Program-made: the position numbers and the translations under genes
NCBI GenBank assembly: GCA_045643185.1
Contig: JAZUKH010000235.1
Location: forward strand, 1-9,757
Direction: 5' to 3'
DNA from: RGIG464 sp045643185
GTDB lineage: Bacteria; Myxococcota_A; Bradymonadia; UBA4248
DNA: 9,757 bases
Notes under the pieces: generated by a model
Database searches by the model: none
What the model saw: only the letters and a program-made list of their open reading frames with translations
What the model was told of the DNA's origin: nothing
Shown here: positions 7,414-9,757 of the stretch, in pieces
How the letters are laid out: each line of letters opens with the position of its first letter
Position numbering within the stretch: the stretch's first letter is position 1

Positions 7414-7432
7414 ATGAAATGTGTAACGCCAC

Positions 7433-7684
7433 TTAACGCAATGACCTGACCAATTCAAAACGCACAACGTTAAAGTTCCAGGCAAGGTGAAGTGAGAGAG
7501 CAATTACGACGACGAACACCGCGACATACAACACAAGGAACCATACACTGAGCCTTTTGCCACGTTCCTGAGCAAAACGCGTGTGTGTATAATACAGCAT
7601 GCCTGCCATAACCATAGCGGCGCACAGAACGAACAGTGCGAACGCTGGCTGAACCGTGATGAAGAGCCCGACGACGTTCAACAT
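7433..7684 (-). CDS. Small two-helix membrane protein downstream of sppA
   Basis: An 83-aa hydrophobic protein of unknown function. I prefer the ATG at 7684 because GGAG lies 5 bases upstream of it; an in-frame GTG at 7702 would add six residues. Two transmembrane helices are predicted at about 11-32 and 46-69, joined by a short positive loop (RFAQERGKR, 36-44) that should face the cytoplasm. The tail FELVRSLR is basic. It begins 23 bases after the sppA stop on the same strand, so the two are almost certainly co-transcribed. It could assist or modulate the peptidase, which is inference from position only. No family is recognised. The gene ends at the hairpin cluster shared with the convergent VWA gene. 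Confidence 0.7.
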   Translation of the reverse strand: MLNVVGLFITVQPAFALFVLCAAMVMAGMLYYTHTRFAQERGKRLSVWFLVLYVAVFVVVIALSLHLAWNFNVVRFELVRSLR

Positions 7685-7707
7685 ACTCACTCCCGCATTC
7701 ACGCGAC

Positions 7708-8643
7708 CTAGGGCTGATAGAGGTATTGGAACGGCTGATGCGCATCGTGAAGCAACGCCTCGGTACCAGCTTTAATGGCCTGACCAGCCTGGGCACTGCC
7801 TTCAGCGAGCAACGCCTCGACCCAATCTTGCGACGAAGGCGGATAAATGAGTTCAAACGTGTCAGGCACATTCGCTTCTGTTTTCAAATACTCGATGGCG
7901 GCGTTCAATCCGCCAAGTTCATCGACAAGACCAGCTTCTTTGGCCTGTTTGCCGCTCAACGCACGCCCATCGGCCAACGGCATGATCTTTTCGCGCGGCA
8001 TTTTGCGTGCCGTGGCCACCTGATTGATGAACTGGTCGTATAGATCGAGCCCAAGTTGTTCAAAATAAGCACGATCCTGCTTGTTAAACTCGCGATATGG
8101 CGACCCGGAGTCTTTCAGATCACCAGTTTTGACCGTATTCACTTTGATGTTAAAGAAATCGAGCAGTTCCGAGAACTCCATGAGCTGCGAAATGACACCG
8201 ATAGAGCCCGTCAACGTGCCCGGATTGGCAAAGATCTTGGGACCGGCACACGCAACGTAGTAACCGCCACTGGCGGCCATGTCGCCCATAGAAATGGCAA
8301 CGGGCTTCTTGATCGTCTGAATGGCTTCAACCATTTCCTGACTGGCAGACACGGAGCCACCCGGTGAATTGATGCGAATGAGAATGGCTTTAATGGTGTC
8401 GTCTGAATTCATCGTACGAACCGAAGTCACAAATTTGTCAGCGTTTTCAATAACGCCCTTCACTTCGACGACACCGATGTTCTGATCACTCACGCGTACA
8501 TCACCACCAACTGCCGTCGCGATTGCCGAAACCAAAATAAAAAACGTCAACGCGCCAAAGGCCAAAAACGCCACGATGACCCACAACGCCCGGTTGTCGC
8601 TTTTTACTTCAATGACACGCTCTTTCACATTTTCGTCCGACAT
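7708..8643 (-). CDS. sppA: Signal peptide peptidase SppA, S49 family (short form)
   Basis: A membrane-bound serine protease that degrades leftover signal peptides after secretion, with its active site on the outer face of the inner membrane. The ATG at 8643 is chosen because AAGGAG lies 6 bases upstream; a GTG at 8673 would add 10 residues but lacks such a site. The 311-aa size fits the single-domain bacterial SppA type rather than the double-length E. coli protein. One transmembrane helix lies at about 19-45. Family motifs follow in order: IRINSPGGSVSAS (89-101), MGDMAASGGYYVA (119-131, nucleophile Ser125), GTLTGSIGVI (132-141) and TGDLKDSGSPYR (163-174, general base Lys167), then GRALSGKQAKEAGLVDELGG (205-224). 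The Ser/Lys dyad is intact. A small membrane protein follows in the same operon. The final ~60 residues are less conserved. Confidence 0.95.
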   Translation of the reverse strand: MSDENVKERVIEVKSDNRALWVIVAFLAFGALTFFILVSAIATAVGGDVRVSDQNIGVVEVKGVIENADKFVTSVRTMNSDDTIKAILIRINSPGGSVSASQEMVEAIQTIKKPVAISMGDMAASGGYYVACAGPKIFANPGTLTGSIGVISQLMEFSELLDFFNIKVNTVKTGDLKDSGSPYREFNKQDRAYFEQLGLDLYDQFINQVATARKMPREKIMPLADGRALSGKQAKEAGLVDELGGLNAAIEYLKTEANVPDTFELIYPPSSQDWVEALLAEGSAQAGQAIKAGTEALLHDAHQPFQYLYQP

Positions 8644-8737
8644 GCTCAACTCCTTAGCCGTCAATAATCTCACTTAACCCGGTCAACACGCAAAACACGT
8701 CCCCAACGACGTTATATGAATGCTGACCTAACCTAAT

Positions 8738-8766
8738 ATTATAACAAACGACAGGTAAACACGAAA
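8738..8766 (-). promoter_or_regulatory. Putative sppA promoter
   Basis: On the minus strand a perfect TATAAT (8738-8743) lies 17 bases from a weak TTTCGT (8761-8766), with about 90 bases of leader before the sppA ATG. The weak -35 coincides with one arm of the inverted repeat CACGAAACG/CGTTTCGTG (8760-8768, 8818-8826), whose other arm lies in the divergent promoter's spacer. Confidence 0.4.
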
Positions 8767-8791
8767 CGATAACCGCACACACTCAGCCATC

Positions 8792-8850
8792 GAGCACAAC
8801 GCGTTTGAGCATAACACCGTTTCGTGCTATAATAATGTGTAGTTGTGCTC
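8792..8850 (+). promoter_or_regulatory. Operator-like half-sites around the divergent promoter
   Basis: GAGCACAAC (8792-8800) and GTTGTGCTC (8842-8850) form a perfect 9-bp inverted repeat that brackets the + strand promoter. A third copy with one change, GAGCATAAC (8807-8815), overlaps the -35 box. This looks like a multi-site regulator target; the regulator is unknown. Confidence 0.45.
8805..8833 (+). promoter_or_regulatory. Sigma70-like promoter for the TEPG-repeat lipoprotein
   Basis: TTGAGC (8805-8810) and a perfect TATAAT (8828-8833) are separated by 17 bases. The predicted transcript starts near 8840 and carries a leader of about 109 bases that can fold (8841-8911). Confidence 0.65.
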
Positions 8851-8911
8851 TCTGCGTCCGGGCGAGGGCAAAAGTTTTTGTTTTTGAAACGAAGCCCTGG
8901 TAGACGCAACT
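8841..8911 (+). ncRNA. Structured 5' leader, class unknown
   Basis: Three nested stems can form: AGTT/AACT (8841-8844, 8908-8911), GCGTC/GACGC (8854-8858, 8903-8907) and AGGGC/GCCCT (8865-8869, 8894-8898). They enclose a 24-base A/T-rich loop. The structure sits at the predicted 5' end of the transcript, 37 bases before the ATG. I compared it by memory with common riboswitch cores (c-di-GMP, THF, fluoride, guanidine, Mn) and it matches none. It may be a cis-regulatory or stabilising leader. Confidence 0.35.
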
Positions 8912-8948
8912 GGGGTGTGTTGTGTAGCTTGTTGGGAGGTTTTACGTC

Positions 8949-9266
8949 ATGGCCAAAAAACGTGTGCTGTTTTCGCTGATTACCTGTGTCGGCATGATGA
9001 TGACCGTTTCGTGTTCGGAAGAAGACATGATGCTCCGAAGTGGAGACGAGCCTGACGCGCGCCCAAGCCAAACGACAGAACCAGGCGACAAAACAGAACC
9101 GGGCGACAAAACGGAACCAGGCGACAAAACAGAACCAGGCGACAAAACAGAACCGGGCGACAAAACGGAACCGGGTGGAGAAACAGAACCAGGCGACAAA
9201 ACGGAACCGGGCGGAGAAACGGAACCGGGCGGAGAAACGGAACCGAGTGGAGAAACAGAACCGTAA
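8949..9266 (+). CDS. TEPGDK/TEPGGE-repeat lipoprotein, probably truncated
   Basis: A 105-aa reading frame with an upstream GGGAGG (8934-8939, 9-base spacing). The N-terminus is a lipoprotein-like signal (AKKR, a hydrophobic core, then TVSC with Cys22), followed by a short SEEDMM segment. From residue 43 it consists only of hexapeptides: five TEPGDK, then TEPGGE, TEPGDK, two TEPGGE, one TEPSGE and a final TEP before TAA. Such Thr/Glu/Pro/Gly stretches usually act as extended linkers that hold a domain away from the membrane, yet no domain follows. The stop coincides with the point where the sequence becomes Bacteroidales-like, so the natural protein is probably longer. The promoter and leader are well formed. 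Function unknown. Confidence 0.65.
   Translation: MAKKRVLFSLITCVGMMMTVSCSEEDMMLRSGDEPDARPSQTTEPGDKTEPGDKTEPGDKTEPGDKTEPGDKTEPGGETEPGDKTEPGGETEPGGETEPSGETEP
9075..9263 (+). repeat. 18-bp coding tandem repeat (about 10.5 units)
   Basis: Units of the type ACAGAACCAGGCGACAAA repeat in frame ten times and end with a partial TEP unit. Two unit variants alternate (GGCGACAAA and GGCGGAGAA endings), and neighbouring units are nearly identical in DNA. That favours replication slippage and short-read misassembly. It is not a CRISPR array, because the units are contiguous with no spacers. Confidence 0.95.
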
Positions 9267-9671
9267 GTGTTGCCCGGCAATGGTAACAACGTATATTTGC
9301 AAACTGGTTTCATCATGCTCATCGGTCTTGTTTCCAAGACAGCCATCCTCATCACAGAGTTTGCTGTTCAGCATCATGCCGAAGGACATACCATTTTAGA
9401 GTCGGCAATTGGTGCAGCCAAAGACCGCTTCCGTCCAATCTTGATGACCGTCATGAGTATGATTATTGGTATGGTTCCACTTGCTATTGAAGCCGGTGCT
9501 GGTGCTCGTGGTAACTGGTCATTGGCATACGCCGTAATCGGTGGTATGACAATCGGTACAATCGCATTGTTATTTACTACTCCAGCGTTCTACATTGTAT
9601 TCCAGACCCTCCACGATAAGTTCACTTCAAAAGATGAAGAAGATGAAGAGATCGAAGAAGTAAAGGACTAA
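9267..9671 (+). CDS. C-terminal fragment of an RND (AcrB-type) efflux transporter
   Basis: A 134-aa frame matching only the last part of an HAE1-type RND drug/solute pump, a family normally about 1,000 residues long. VYLQTGFIMLIGLVSKTAIL aligns with AcrB TM10 (Lys24 corresponds to the SAKNAIL lysine), RFRPILMTVMSMIIG with TM11 (Arg56), then a GAGARGNWSLAYAVIGGMT segment with TM12 and an acidic tail ending EEIEEVKD. The apparent GTG start at 9267 has no ribosome binding site, and the frame enters mid-protein, so this is the tail of a longer gene and cannot act as a pump alone. Wording and codon use (GGT, TTA, CCA, ACT) resemble Bacteroidales pumps and differ from the GC-richer codons upstream. 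The 3' end, with stop and terminator, is intact. A contig misjoin is the likeliest explanation; an inserted or decayed fragment is the alternative. Confidence 0.85.
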   Translation: MLPGNGNNVYLQTGFIMLIGLVSKTAILITEFAVQHHAEGHTILESAIGAAKDRFRPILMTVMSMIIGMVPLAIEAGAGARGNWSLAYAVIGGMTIGTIALLFTTPAFYIVFQTLHDKFTSKDEEDEEIEEVKD

Positions 9672-9703
9672 AAACAAAAGCACTATACTTACAATCTAAT
9701 AAA

Positions 9704-9741
9704 AACAGGCATTCCAACTTAATGGGATGTCTGTTTTTTTT
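9704..9741 (+). terminator. Rho-independent terminator after the RND fragment
   Basis: AACAGGCATTCC (9704-9715) pairs with GGGATGTCTGTT (9724-9735) with two G-U pairs and an 8-base loop, running into T8 (9734-9741). The A-tract before the stem makes it partly bidirectional. It is a canonical intrinsic terminator, unlike the U-poor hairpins at 1755 and 5157. Confidence 0.88.
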
Positions 9742-9757
9742 GCTCCGACGCCCAAAT

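Noticed and set aside
7248..7432. tRNA or insertion sequence in the hairpin-rich gap
   Set aside because: No cloverleaf with the conserved T-loop bases, no transposase frame and no long terminal inverted repeats are visible.
7726..8367. Two plus-strand frames opposite sppA
   Set aside because: SppA on the minus strand has intact S49 motifs and a good ribosome binding site; the opposite frames show no motif.
8643..8673. Upstream GTG start for SppA (10 extra residues)
   Set aside because: The AAGGAG 6 bases before the ATG at 8643 sits inside that extension and marks the ATG as the real start.
8841..8911. Known riboswitch in the leader
   Set aside because: The stems and loop do not fit any riboswitch core I can recall, so only an unclassified structured leader is reported.
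9075..9263. Possible CRISPR array
   Set aside because: The 18-bp units are contiguous, in frame and without unique spacers, so this is a coding tandem repeat.
8739..9389. 216-aa and 137-aa minus-strand frames across the TEPG repeat
   Set aside because: The repeated RFRFSARF- and SPPGSV-like strings are the reverse reading of the 18-bp tandem repeat; the frames also cross the control region and the chimeric junction.

Overview
The window reads as a chromosomal piece of a Gram-negative bacterium, probably of the delta-proteobacterial/Myxococcota-Bradymonadota type. Four features suggest this: a Ser/Thr protein kinase carrying a transmembrane helix and a C-terminal PEGA domain, many lipoproteins with Asp/Asn/Glu/Pro-rich linkers, a secreted lipoprotein with tandem Cys-rich modules and repeated WTYCD motifs, and a YfbK-type von Willebrand lipoprotein. 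This placement is inferred from family content, since no marker gene is present. The last ~490 bases look foreign: an AT-richer, Bacteroidales-like fragment of an RND efflux pump that starts abruptly after a low-complexity repeat. A chimeric contig join or a recent recombination best explains it.

Layout. (1) Positions 2-3021, + strand: the 3' part of a membrane Ser/Thr kinase (cut by the window edge), a perfect 12-bp hairpin, a small lipoprotein, and tlyA (rRNA 2'-O-methyltransferase), which overlaps the lipoprotein stop in an ATGA junction. (2) Positions 3022-5145, +: its own promoter and a 682-aa secreted lipoprotein built from two nearly identical 6-Cys modules, three ~130-aa modules each ending near WTYCD, and an unrelated AT-richer C-terminal domain. 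(3) Positions 5146-5399: a hairpin with repeated GTTCCG motifs, then a good sigma70-like promoter overlapped by an operator-like TTCCAAAA array. (4) Positions 5400-7247, +: a YfbK-like lipoprotein with vWF_A N-terminal, VWA and DUF3520 regions. (5) Positions 7248-7432: a dense cluster of nested hairpins ending in a terminator and flanked by 10-bp direct repeats, between convergent genes. (6) Positions 8643-7433, - strand: sppA (S49 signal peptide peptidase) followed by a small two-helix membrane protein. (7) Positions 8674-8948: a divergent regulatory region with two promoters, several inverted half-sites and a structured leader. (8) Positions 8949-9266, +: a lipoprotein that is almost entirely TEPGDK/TEPGGE hexapeptide repeats and stops at the foreign junction. 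(9) Positions 9267-9757: the RND C-terminus and its rho-independent terminator.

Nearly every protein acts at the cell envelope: four lipoproteins, a membrane kinase, a membrane peptidase with a membrane partner, and a pump fragment. tlyA is the only clearly cytoplasmic housekeeping gene. I do not see a coherent new multi-gene defence or biosynthetic system. The most interesting items are the modular Cys-rich lipoprotein, the operator array in front of the VWA gene, the sppA/TEPG divergent control region with its structured leader, the hairpin cluster, and the apparent chimeric junction.
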